Shown here: in pieces, positions 1 to 6,489 of the stretch
Numbering within the stretch: position 1 is the first letter of the stretch
Layout of the letters: each line of letters opens with the position of its first letter
Origin: Chlamydiia bacterium
GTDB lineage: Bacteria; Chlamydiota; Chlamydiia; Chlamydiales; SM23-39
Assembly: GCA_016213175.1 (NCBI GenBank)
Contig: JACRBF010000039.1
Location: 1 to 42,482, forward strand
DNA: 42,482 bases
Direction of reading: 5' to 3'
The notes under the pieces: generated by a model
Told to the model about the DNA's origin: nothing
The model's database searches: none
The model's input: only the letters and a program-made list of their open reading frames with translations
Program-made: the position numbers and the translations under genes

Positions 1-98
1 CAATATCGACACCCAGTATATTGCCCCAGAATTTTAAATCGAAAATCGGCTCAAAAGAACCCGAAAATCGACAGAACTTTACTTTGTAGACATCCTCT
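1..98. repeat. Repeat A (MITE-like), copy cut by window start
   Basis: This is the palindromic core and one arm of an element seen complete at 4165-4337. It ends in the same terminal motif, ACTTTGTAGACATCCTCT (81-98), and carries the same core with the GGGGCAATAT stem. No coding potential is seen. The other arm would lie before position 1. Confidence 0.75.
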
Positions 99-180
99 AA
101 GAGCCGGGTATTTTGAAGAATTCCTTCTTGAAAGGGGCATCAGGTTCCTTGCCGCAACTTGACAAATAGCTCGCTTGACT

Positions 181-349
181 TATTAACCAGAGGGGTAAAC
201 AAGTGACAACTCGCTTGCTGCGGCTTCGACATATCGATCCTCCATCGTCGTCCATAGTTGTGCTATGGACTTCTCTTTCGGACCGCTGCGCTTCGATCTG
301 TTCTTGCCTCGCAGCGCGATTTGTCACTTGTTTACCCCTCTGGTTAATA
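181..349. repeat. Repeat B (MITE-like), complete copy 1
   Basis: The element has perfect 29-base terminal inverted repeats (181-209 and 321-349) that begin TATTAACCAGAGGGG. The outermost TA on each side fits a TA target duplication, as made by IS630/Tc1-mariner type transposases. The interior is also partly palindromic. It has no transposase, so it would depend on an enzyme encoded elsewhere. A second copy in the opposite orientation lies at 1514-1686, and a fragment lies at 4383-4434. Confidence 0.8.
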
Positions 350-412
350 GTCCTGAAGGGCCGGGACTCTCGCCGAGCTGCTCGTTCAAAACTTAATTGC
401 CACTCCCTAAAA

Positions 413-474
413 TATACCGAACGTGATTCAATAATCCAGAAAATCGATGAACCATTACTTTGTAGACATCCTCT
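413..474. repeat. Composite of repeat C end and repeat A end
   Basis: Bases 413-435 match the terminal part of repeat C (TATACCGAACGTGATTCA; complete copy at 25506-25670). They run directly into 431-474, which matches one terminal arm of repeat A and ends in GTAGACATCCTCT. This looks like one element inserted into or recombined with another, leaving a mosaic remnant just before hypE. Confidence 0.65.
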
Positions 475-495
475 CAATGTCTGTCCGCAAAAGAG

Positions 496-1506
496 GTGCA
501 AGTGGAACAAGTTATTTTAGATCACGGAACCGGAGCGAAGCTTAGTCGGCAGCTTGTTGAGCTAATCGTCTCTGTATTGGGCGATGTCTACATTGGGGAC
601 ATGGAAGACAGCGCGATTTTGCCTATTCAAGGGAATCGGATTGCAATGACCACCGATTCTTTCGTCGTAGATCCTTTATTTTTTGGTAATGGCGATATTG
701 GAAAAATTGCGGTTTGCGGAACAGTCAATGATCTTAGTGTTATTGGAGCCAAGCCGCTTTATTTAACTCTCTCGCTAATCATCGAAGCAGGGTTTCTTAT
801 TGCAGATTTAAGACGAATCCTCGAGTCCATTCGGAGTACAGCATTGGAAGCTGGAGTGAAAATTGTCGCTGGGGATACCAAGGTTACTAGAGCTGGAGAA
901 ACAGACAAGTTATTCATTAACACCGCTGGGGTGGGCATTTTCAAGGGTTCTCCATTAAAAATGAGGAATGTACAGGTTGGCGACAAAATCATCTTAAGCG
1001 GAATGATTGGAAATCATAGCGTTCATCTTCTTTCAGTTCGAGAAGGGCTGGGCTTTGACACAGCGGTTATAAGCGATTGCGCGGCTTTAAATGGAATGAT
1101 CGATCATCTCTTTGCCGAGGTAGGTGAAAATGTGATCCAATCAATGCGCGATGTAACGCGAGGAGGACTCTCAGCTGTTCTCCATGAATATTCAAATGCG
1201 ACGGGTCAGAAAATGGAAATTTATCAAGAAGCGTTGCCGATCCAACGGGAAACGCTAATGGCTACCGAGATGCTGGGGATTAGTGCCTTGAATTTGGCTA
1301 ATGAGGGCTGTTTGTGCCTATTCGTGAAGTCTGAAAAGGTTGATCAAGTTCTCAATGCATTGAGAAAGCATCGATATGGACAAAAAGCTGTAGAAATTGG
1401 AGAAGTCTCCGCAATGTGCATCAAGTCTGTCCAAATGATCCGACGCGACGGGACCCGTGAAGAGATCGAAGAACTAGAGGGAGCGGAACTCCCACGGCTA
1501 TGCTAG
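496..1506 (+). CDS. hypE: Hydrogenase maturation protein HypE
   Basis: HypE dehydrates the thiocarbamoyl group placed on its C-terminal cysteine by HypF, making the cyanide ligand of the [NiFe]-hydrogenase iron. The 336-residue protein has PurM-like architecture. The N-terminus carries DHGTGAK (the HGxGG-type region), followed by TTDSFVVDP, an AVCGTVNDLSV nucleotide-binding region, VAGDTKV and RDVTRGG. It ends in PRLC, the expected extreme C-terminal acceptor cysteine (usually PRIC). The start is GTG, with AAAAGAG just before it. hypF follows 325 bases downstream, separated by repeats. No hypA, B, C or D and no hydrogenase subunit is in the window; they may lie upstream of position 1. The sequence is intact, with no frameshift seen. 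Confidence 0.9.
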   Translation: MQVEQVILDHGTGAKLSRQLVELIVSVLGDVYIGDMEDSAILPIQGNRIAMTTDSFVVDPLFFGNGDIGKIAVCGTVNDLSVIGAKPLYLTLSLIIEAGFLIADLRRILESIRSTALEAGVKIVAGDTKVTRAGETDKLFINTAGVGIFKGSPLKMRNVQVGDKIILSGMIGNHSVHLLSVREGLGFDTAVISDCAALNGMIDHLFAEVGENVIQSMRDVTRGGLSAVLHEYSNATGQKMEIYQEALPIQRETLMATEMLGISALNLANEGCLCLFVKSEKVDQVLNALRKHRYGQKAVEIGEVSAMCIKSVQMIRRDGTREEIEELEGAELPRLC

Positions 1507-1513
1507 TACAGTT

Positions 1514-1686
1514 TATTAACCCGAGAGGTCAATAAGTGGCAACAAGCGGCGCTAGCGAGATGAAGTCAGATCGAAGCGCAGCGGTCCGAAGGAGAAGTCC
1601 ATAGTACAACTATAGACGACGATGGAGGATCGATATGTCGAAGCCGCAGCAAGCGAGTTGTCACTTGTTTACCCCTCTGGTTAATA
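1514..1686. repeat. Repeat B (MITE-like), complete copy 2, inverted
   Basis: The right end (from about 1656) is the same 29-base terminal repeat as in copy 1. The left end is diverged (TTAACCCGAGAGG). The interior is the reverse complement of copy 1 (181-349), including the part encoding the CGATCCTCCATCG motif, so the two copies are in opposite orientation on either side of hypE. TA is present at both ends. Confidence 0.75.
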
Positions 1687-1696
1687 AAGCGCGTAG

Positions 1697-1721
1697 AACC
1701 CTTACTTTGTAGATATCCTCT
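1697..1721. repeat. Repeat A end fragment
   Basis: This 25-base stretch matches the terminal inverted repeat of repeat A with one change (TAGATATCCTCT against TAGACATCCTCT). The rest of the element is missing. Confidence 0.55.
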
Positions 1722-1831
1722 TAATACGGATCAACTTGAGTAGCCTGCGATCGATCGATTATACGCAGCTTTCATGCTAGAGATTATCTCAAGAATTTTT
1801 GTTGCGGATCACTAAGAAATGGGAGAGCCTA

Positions 1832-4132
1832 ATGTCAGAAACCGCGTTAAATAGGATTTTCAAAATCCGAGTGACTGGCATTGTTCAGGGCGTTGGATTT
1901 CGTCCGTTTATTTATCGCCTCGCTCATGCTCATGGAGTTTTGGGTTGGGTGATCAACGACCCTGAAGGGGTTTTGATTGAAGCCCAAGGAGACGCTTCCT
2001 TAGAACAGTTTGTTGCGGCAATATCCGAACAAGCGCCTCCACTGGCCAATGTATTGAATGTGAAAATTATTGAACGGATTGCCTGTGCTAGAGCCCTACA
2101 TAAAATATTCGAGATTCGGGACACTGTCACTATAGGGAAAAAAGAGGTAGTCGTGTCTCCAGATTTTCATGTGTGTAGTGATTGCTTGCAAGAACTTCAA
2201 TCTAAAGGGAACCGACGCTATCGTTATCCATTCATAAATTGTACCAATTGTGGCCCCCGGTTTTCAATCATTCAGAAGTTGCCCTATGATCGCGCTAGCA
2301 CCACGATGTCCGTCTTCAAGATGTGCTCGGAATGCGATCAAGAATACCGAGATCCGTTCGACAGAAGGTATCATGCGCAGCCAAATGCGTGTCCTACCTG
2401 CGGTCCCAATGTGTTTTTATCGGATAGGGAAGGGATTCGTGCTCGCTCAGATCAGGCAATTCAATTCACAATTGATTTGCTTTTATCAGGAAAAATTGTT
2501 GCGATCAAAAGTGTGGGAGGATTTCACTTAACTGTTAATGCGCAAGATGGTGAGGCCGTCGCGTTGCTGCGCAAGCGTAAGCGTCGGGATGTTAAGCCTT
2601 TTGCAGTAATGGTTAACTCTGTCGAAGCCGCTGGAAAATACACTCAGCATACCAAGCAGGAAGCCGATCTACTTGAATCTGCGTCCCGTCCAATTGTGCT
2701 GCTCAAGAAAAAACAGGGAGCTCTTCCGGAGCAAATCGCTCCTCGAAATCCTAACTTGGGTCTTATGATCGCTTCTGCTCCCCTGCATTATTTGCTGCTC
2801 AACGACCCCAGAATGGATATTTTGGTGATGACTAGCGGCAACATTTCGGGTTATCCAATTGTTTATAAAAATACAACAGCTGCTCAGCTGTTTGATGTGG
2901 CAGATGCGATCTTATTCCATAACCGGGATATAGAAACTCGAGCGGATGATTCGGTGGTTCGAGTTTCCTCCTATCTCGATCTTAGGCGGTCTATTGTAAG
3001 CTTTGTAAGAAAATCCAAGGGGTATGCGCCTTACGTTCTTCATATGAAGAAGCCGTTGCACAAAATTATTGCCTATGGTGCTGAACTGAAAACAACGGTG
3101 GCTTTGTCCCAGGACAAGAGGATCTATATCGGTCCTCATATTGGAGATCTCAAAAATGATGAGACCTTTCAGTCTCATCAGAAATGCATCGAACATTTAA
3201 AATGCTTGTATGACATCGAACCGGAGTGGATAGCTTGCGATTTGCACCCGCTATTCCGCTCTGTCAGCTTCGCTCTTACAAAGGGGGAAAACAAGGTGAT
3301 TCGAGTGCAGCATCACCATGCACATATGGCAGCTTGTATGGGAGAAAATCACCTACAAGGGCCTACGATTGGCGTGATCTTAGACGGGACGGGCTATGGC
3401 TTGGATGGGACGATTTGGGGAGGAGAATTTTTAATTGGTGATTATTCATCGTTTATGCGTTCATTCCATCTGCGCCATATTCATTTGTTAGGAGGAGATA
3501 AGGCGATATCTGAACCTTTACGCATCGCTCTTGTTCTGGCTTTAGAAGCATCGGTAGCTGGACAAGTTCCTGCGTTCAAAAAATTCACAGACCAAGAAAG
3601 AGCGGTGTTTACAGCTATGCATTCTAAAGGGATTCATTCGACGCCTACCTCTAGCATGGGTCGCCTGTTTGATGGTGTAGCCGCTTTGTTGGACATCTGT
3701 GTAAAAATGGAATATGAAGCACAAGGTCCCATCGAACTCGAAGCTCTCTTGCAAAGGGATCTTTCCATGGCTGATCCGTATCCATTTAGTTTTGAAAATG
3801 AAACAATTGATTACCGTCCGCTTATCCAAACGATGGTTTACGATTTCTTGAATGGATTGGCTATTGCTGAAATCAGTCGGCGTTTTCACTCTACAATTGT
3901 ACAGATGATCGTTGCGGTTTGTATTCTGATTAGAACAAAGACCAGTATTGCTCAGGTCGTATTGAGCGGCGGGGTTTTTTTAAACGAATTTTTATTGATC
4001 AATTCGATGCACCTGTTAGAGAGTGCTGGATTTGTCCCTTATTGCCATCACACGATCCCGACTAATGACGGGGGAATTGCCCCTGGTCAAATTCTGGTGG
4101 CGGACGCGCTTTTGTCGAGCTATTCTCGATGA
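1832..4132 (+). CDS. hypF: Carbamoyltransferase HypF
   Basis: HypF uses carbamoyl phosphate and ATP to make carbamoyl-adenylate, then carbamoylates the C-terminal cysteine of HypE. Domains appear in the standard order: an N-terminal acylphosphatase domain (GIVQGVGFRPF near residues 17-27), two zinc-finger pairs (CSDC and CTNC, then CSEC and CPTC, roughly residues 114-200), a YrdC-like domain (VGGFHL, then VMTSGN), and a C-terminal Kae1-like domain with the metal-binding VQHHHAH motif near residue 490 and LSGGVFLNE near the end. The 766-residue length is normal for the family. I chose ATG 1832 rather than an upstream TTG because GGGAG lies 7 bases before it and the acylphosphatase domain then begins at the usual distance. 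Confidence 0.93.
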   Translation: MSETALNRIFKIRVTGIVQGVGFRPFIYRLAHAHGVLGWVINDPEGVLIEAQGDASLEQFVAAISEQAPPLANVLNVKIIERIACARALHKIFEIRDTVTIGKKEVVVSPDFHVCSDCLQELQSKGNRRYRYPFINCTNCGPRFSIIQKLPYDRASTTMSVFKMCSECDQEYRDPFDRRYHAQPNACPTCGPNVFLSDREGIRARSDQAIQFTIDLLLSGKIVAIKSVGGFHLTVNAQDGEAVALLRKRKRRDVKPFAVMVNSVEAAGKYTQHTKQEADLLESASRPIVLLKKKQGALPEQIAPRNPNLGLMIASAPLHYLLLNDPRMDILVMTSGNISGYPIVYKNTTAAQLFDVADAILFHNRDIETRADDSVVRVSSYLDLRRSIVSFVRKSKGYAPYVLHMKKPLHKIIAYGAELKTTVALSQDKRIYIGPHIGDLKNDETFQSHQKCIEHLKCLYDIEPEWIACDLHPLFRSVSFALTKGENKVIRVQHHHAHMAACMGENHLQGPTIGVILDGTGYGLDGTIWGGEFLIGDYSSFMRSFHLRHIHLLGGDKAISEPLRIALVLALEASVAGQVPAFKKFTDQERAVFTAMHSKGIHSTPTSSMGRLFDGVAALLDICVKMEYEAQGPIELEALLQRDLSMADPYPFSFENETIDYRPLIQTMVYDFLNGLAIAEISRRFHSTIVQMIVAVCILIRTKTSIAQVVLSGGVFLNEFLLINSMHLLESAGFVPYCHHTIPTNDGGIAPGQILVADALLSSYSR

Positions 4133-4164
4133 GTAATTTTGTCCATGAGAAAAACTGACGCATC

Positions 4165-4337
4165 AGAGGATGTCTACAAAGTAAAGTTCTGTCGATTTTC
4201 GGGTTCTTTTGAGCCGATTTTCGATTTAAATTTCTGGGGCAATATCGACACCCAGTATATTGCCCCAGAAATTTAAATCGAAAATCGGCCAAAATAATCC
4301 AGAAAATCGATGAACCCTTACTTTGTAGACATCCTCT
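4165..4337. repeat. Repeat A (MITE-like), complete copy
   Basis: This is a 173-base near-palindrome. It starts AGAGGATGTCTACAAAGTAA and ends in its reverse complement, with a central stem of about 12 bases closing on a short loop (CTGGGGCAATAT...ATATTGCCCCAG). The two arms are similar but not identical: the left arm reads toward GGCTCAAAAGAACCC and the right toward GGCCAAAATAATCC. Copies at 1-98, 431-474 and 13793-13852 each resemble one of the two arm types. It has no coding capacity and no obvious target duplication. Confidence 0.85.
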
Positions 4338-4382
4338 CCAATGAGTTTCCACCAAATCGTCTCTGGGAAGCCCTTCCCAAAT

Positions 4383-4434
4383 TATTAACCAGAGGGGTAA
4401 GCAAGTGACAACTCGCTTGCTGCGGCTTCGACAT
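4383..4434. repeat. Repeat B fragment
   Basis: These are the terminal inverted repeat and the next 22 bases of repeat B (starting at the outer TA), nearly identical to 181-232. The match stops abruptly after GGCTTCGACAT, so the rest of the element has been lost. Confidence 0.7.
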
Positions 4435-4528
4435 GAGGATTTGAATCGATTTTCTTGGGTACCTTTCAACTGGAACCACTATATACTCGAAATAAAGGTG
4501 GCTGCTAGTATAGGTTGCGAGGAAAGCC

Positions 4529-5008
4529 ATGTCCGTAAATAAGCCGCGTACGATTGACAATCTGGGGGTTGAAGCCTCAGTTCGCTATGCCAAAGATACA
4601 GAACTCTTTGAATCACGCTATATTGAAGAGTCCCGTCTTATTGCGCAGAAGACGGAGGTTCAAGTTGTCTCTCCCTCTGTCCTTTCCGAATTCGATCGGT
4701 TCTATTCGTCCGCTAAAACTGCCCCTTGGGCGCTGTTCTATCCACCGCCTGAGTATTTGTCCTACGGAAAGCCGCTTTTTTCGTATCAGTTGATCCCTTC
4801 GCTGGGCGAGTATGACAAGTTAGAGGAGGATATCGATAAGTTGGAGCAGATGGGGGATGCTTTGGAGGATGAGCAAGAAGGGCATCAGAAAGATCCTGAC
4901 CAGGAGAAGCAAAGACAGGCGCTCGTAGCGCTGTTCCGGTGTTTGAATAAGTTAGATAAGACGTTGTTGTTGATTAATGCGCGGCGCAATCAGTATCAGA
5001 GGGGATAA
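4529..5008 (+). CDS. Putative SctX (YscX)-like type III secretion protein
   Basis: This 159-residue soluble protein heads the type III secretion operon. It is not recognisable by a single motif. Its C-terminal half has the pattern I recall for YscX: a Tyr-Ser-Ala segment followed by ALF and PPP, then a helix EYDKLEEDIDKLEQ, an acidic linker, and a final helix beginning RQALVALFRCLNKLDK. The following gene is a small TPR protein like YscY, and SctU and SctV come next; in Yersinia yscX-yscY lie directly before the sctV homologue. YscX binds YscY and the export gate and is itself an early substrate. The assignment is therefore inference from position plus weak remembered similarity. Alternatively this is a lineage-specific T3SS accessory protein. 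The start ATG has GAGGAA 4 bases upstream. Confidence 0.5.
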   Translation: MSVNKPRTIDNLGVEASVRYAKDTELFESRYIEESRLIAQKTEVQVVSPSVLSEFDRFYSSAKTAPWALFYPPPEYLSYGKPLFSYQLIPSLGEYDKLEEDIDKLEQMGDALEDEQEGHQKDPDQEKQRQALVALFRCLNKLDKTLLLINARRNQYQRG

Positions 5009-5010
5009 AG

Positions 5011-5403
5011 ATGCCTGTGAATTGGTTGGAATTTCTGGGTTGGGATCAAGAGGGTGTGAAGGATTTGCGCTATGCCGCCTACTCCTATATTAAGCAGGGG
5101 GTTTATGACGTCGCCCTCATTTTTTTCGACGCCTTGAGCGCTCTTGCTCCGCCCTCTCCCTATGATCTTCAAACGATTGGCGCTTTGCATTTGCAGATTG
5201 GCAATGGGTTGAAGGCGCTCGACTATTTAGATCGCGCGTTGAAGGCGGACCCCTCCCATCTTCCTACGCAGTTGAATCGTTCCAAGGCACTTTTAATGCT
5301 GGGGTATAAGAGGCAAGGGCTGTTGCAAGCGATGGAACTTGCAAAAGCGGGCGATCCGGAAATTGCTTCGCAAGCCTCGGCGTTACTCCTATCCTATAAG
5401 TAG
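5011..5403 (+). CDS. TPR-type type III secretion chaperone, SctY/SycD-like
   Basis: This 130-residue all-helical protein has about three tetratricopeptide repeats. The clearest is AYSYIKQGVYDVALIFFDAL, followed by GALHLQIGNGLKALDYLDRAL and then KALLMLGYKRQGLLQAMEL. Size and repeat number fit class II T3SS chaperones (SycD/LcrH) or the YscY/YscG type. It lies 2 bases after the SctX-like gene, with AGAGGGG as ribosome site, and 9 bases before sctU, so it is surely part of the secretion operon. If the upstream gene is SctX, this is its SctY partner; if not, it chaperones another component or substrate. The family is secure, the specific partner is not. Confidence 0.75.
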   Translation: MPVNWLEFLGWDQEGVKDLRYAAYSYIKQGVYDVALIFFDALSALAPPSPYDLQTIGALHLQIGNGLKALDYLDRALKADPSHLPTQLNRSKALLMLGYKRQGLLQAMELAKAGDPEIASQASALLLSYK

Positions 5404-5412
5404 ATCCCCCCC

Positions 5413-6489
5413 ATGGCAGAAAAAACCGAACAAGCGACCCCGAAGAAACTCAAGGACGCGCGGAAAAAAGGACAAGTGGCCAAGATCCAGGATCTTCCTG
5501 CGGCCTTTACCTTTATTGTCTCTCTCGGGGCGTCCTTGGCGATGATGTCCCATTTTTTCGAACAGATCGGCTCTTTCATGCTCCTGATGCTGCGCGAAGT
5601 GCCTAATGTGTCTACCGATTTCAATAATAAAGCGCCCGGGTATTTCCTCTCCGCTATTGACGTGATCTTGAATTCCAGTTTGCCGATCATGGTGCTAGTG
5701 GCCTTCGTTGGGGTTATCGTGAGTTTCTTGGTCATCGGTCCCGTGTTTTCTATGGAGGCCATGAAGTTCGATCTGAAAAAGCTCAACCCCGTGGAAGGGA
5801 TCAAACAAAAATTCAAATTAAAGACATTGATCGAACTGATTAAGTCGGTGGCTAAGATTACAGGCGCTGCTCTCATCATCTATCTCATTATTTGGAATAG
5901 GCTGCCGCAGATCCTTTCAACAGTGATGATGCCCGTCCTGGGATCTGCCCTTGTAGTCAATGATTTTCTTGTTTCGGCTACCATTCAGGTAGGTCTTTTT
6001 TTTCTCTTTGTCGCTCTCCTTGATCTCGCTTTTCAGAAAAAGAATTTTGCCAAAGAGATGATGATGCAGAAATTTGAGGTGAAGCAGGAGTACAAGGATA
6101 CAGAGGGCGATCCAATGATCAAGAGTAGGCGTAGAGAGATATCGCGCGAGATTGCCTATCAAGACGGTCCTTCCGCTGCAAGAAGAGCGCGTGCGATTAT
6201 CACGAACCCCATTCACATTGCCGTTGCTTTGAAGTACAATCCAGCGGAGGAACCGGCGCCCATTATCTTAACGATGGGGGCCGGCGTGATGGCGGAAAAA
6301 ATCATTCAAATCGGACTGGACTATAAAATTCCCATCATGCGGAATGTGGATTTGGCAAGAAGCCTGTACACTAAAGGGAAAATTTCCGAATATATCCCTG
6401 AGGACCTCTACCCGATGGTTGCTGAGATTATTAAATGGCTCGAATCGATCGAAGAAAAACCAGAAGTTAGCAAGGAGCTGTTTCAGTGA
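5413..6489 (+). CDS. sctU: Type III secretion export switch protein SctU (CdsU)
   Basis: This is the inner-membrane substrate-specificity switch of the injectisome (YscU/FlhB family, 358 residues). The N-terminus begins with the family signature (EKTEQATPKKLKDARKKGQVA). Four hydrophobic segments follow up to about residue 215, then a cytoplasmic domain. The autocleavage site, normally NPTH, reads N265-P266-I267-H268 here; the Asn and Pro needed for cleavage are retained, but Thr is replaced by Ile. The stop overlaps the GTG start of sctV by 4 bases. No clear Shine-Dalgarno precedes the ATG (a run of C lies there), so translation may be coupled to the upstream TPR gene. The order U-V-copN-scc1-malQ matches the chlamydial cluster. 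Confidence 0.93.
   Translation: MAEKTEQATPKKLKDARKKGQVAKIQDLPAAFTFIVSLGASLAMMSHFFEQIGSFMLLMLREVPNVSTDFNNKAPGYFLSAIDVILNSSLPIMVLVAFVGVIVSFLVIGPVFSMEAMKFDLKKLNPVEGIKQKFKLKTLIELIKSVAKITGAALIIYLIIWNRLPQILSTVMMPVLGSALVVNDFLVSATIQVGLFFLFVALLDLAFQKKNFAKEMMMQKFEVKQEYKDTEGDPMIKSRRREISREIAYQDGPSAARRARAIITNPIHIAVALKYNPAEEPAPIILTMGAGVMAEKIIQIGLDYKIPIMRNVDLARSLYTKGKISEYIPEDLYPMVAEIIKWLESIEEKPEVSKELFQ

Larger units (their letters stand above)
99..495. other. Gene-free repeat-rich leader of hypE
   Basis: I see no credible gene in these roughly 400 bases. The open frames on both strands run through inverted-repeat sequence. The stretch holds a complete repeat B (181-349), an end fragment of repeat C (413-435) fused to an end fragment of repeat A (431-474), and about 80 bases of unassigned sequence on each side of repeat B. 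The hypE start lies only about 21 bases after the repeat-A end, so any native hypE promoter has been displaced or is supplied by the repeats. Confidence 0.6.
1507..1831. other. Intergenic repeat cluster between hypE and hypF
   Basis: This 325-base gap is mostly repeat B copy 2 (1514-1686) and a repeat-A end fragment (1697-1721). The remaining 110 bases before hypF hold no gene and no promoter I can defend. The split suggests that a formerly tighter hypE-hypF pair was invaded by small elements. Confidence 0.6.
4133..4528. other. Gene-free stretch with repeats upstream of the T3SS operon
   Basis: This holds a complete repeat A (4165-4337) and a truncated repeat B (4383-4434). About 95 bases of ordinary sequence remain before the first type III secretion gene. 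A TATACT at 4482-4487 could be a -10 box, but no well-spaced -35 is visible, so I do not call a promoter. A good Shine-Dalgarno (GAGGAA, 4519-4524) precedes the next gene. Confidence 0.55.

Noticed and set aside
97-520. Open frames on both strands across repeat B and repeat A remnants
   Set aside because: Nearly all the sequence is inverted-repeat DNA; similar peptide strings recur at 4062-4469, as expected from repeats rather than genes.
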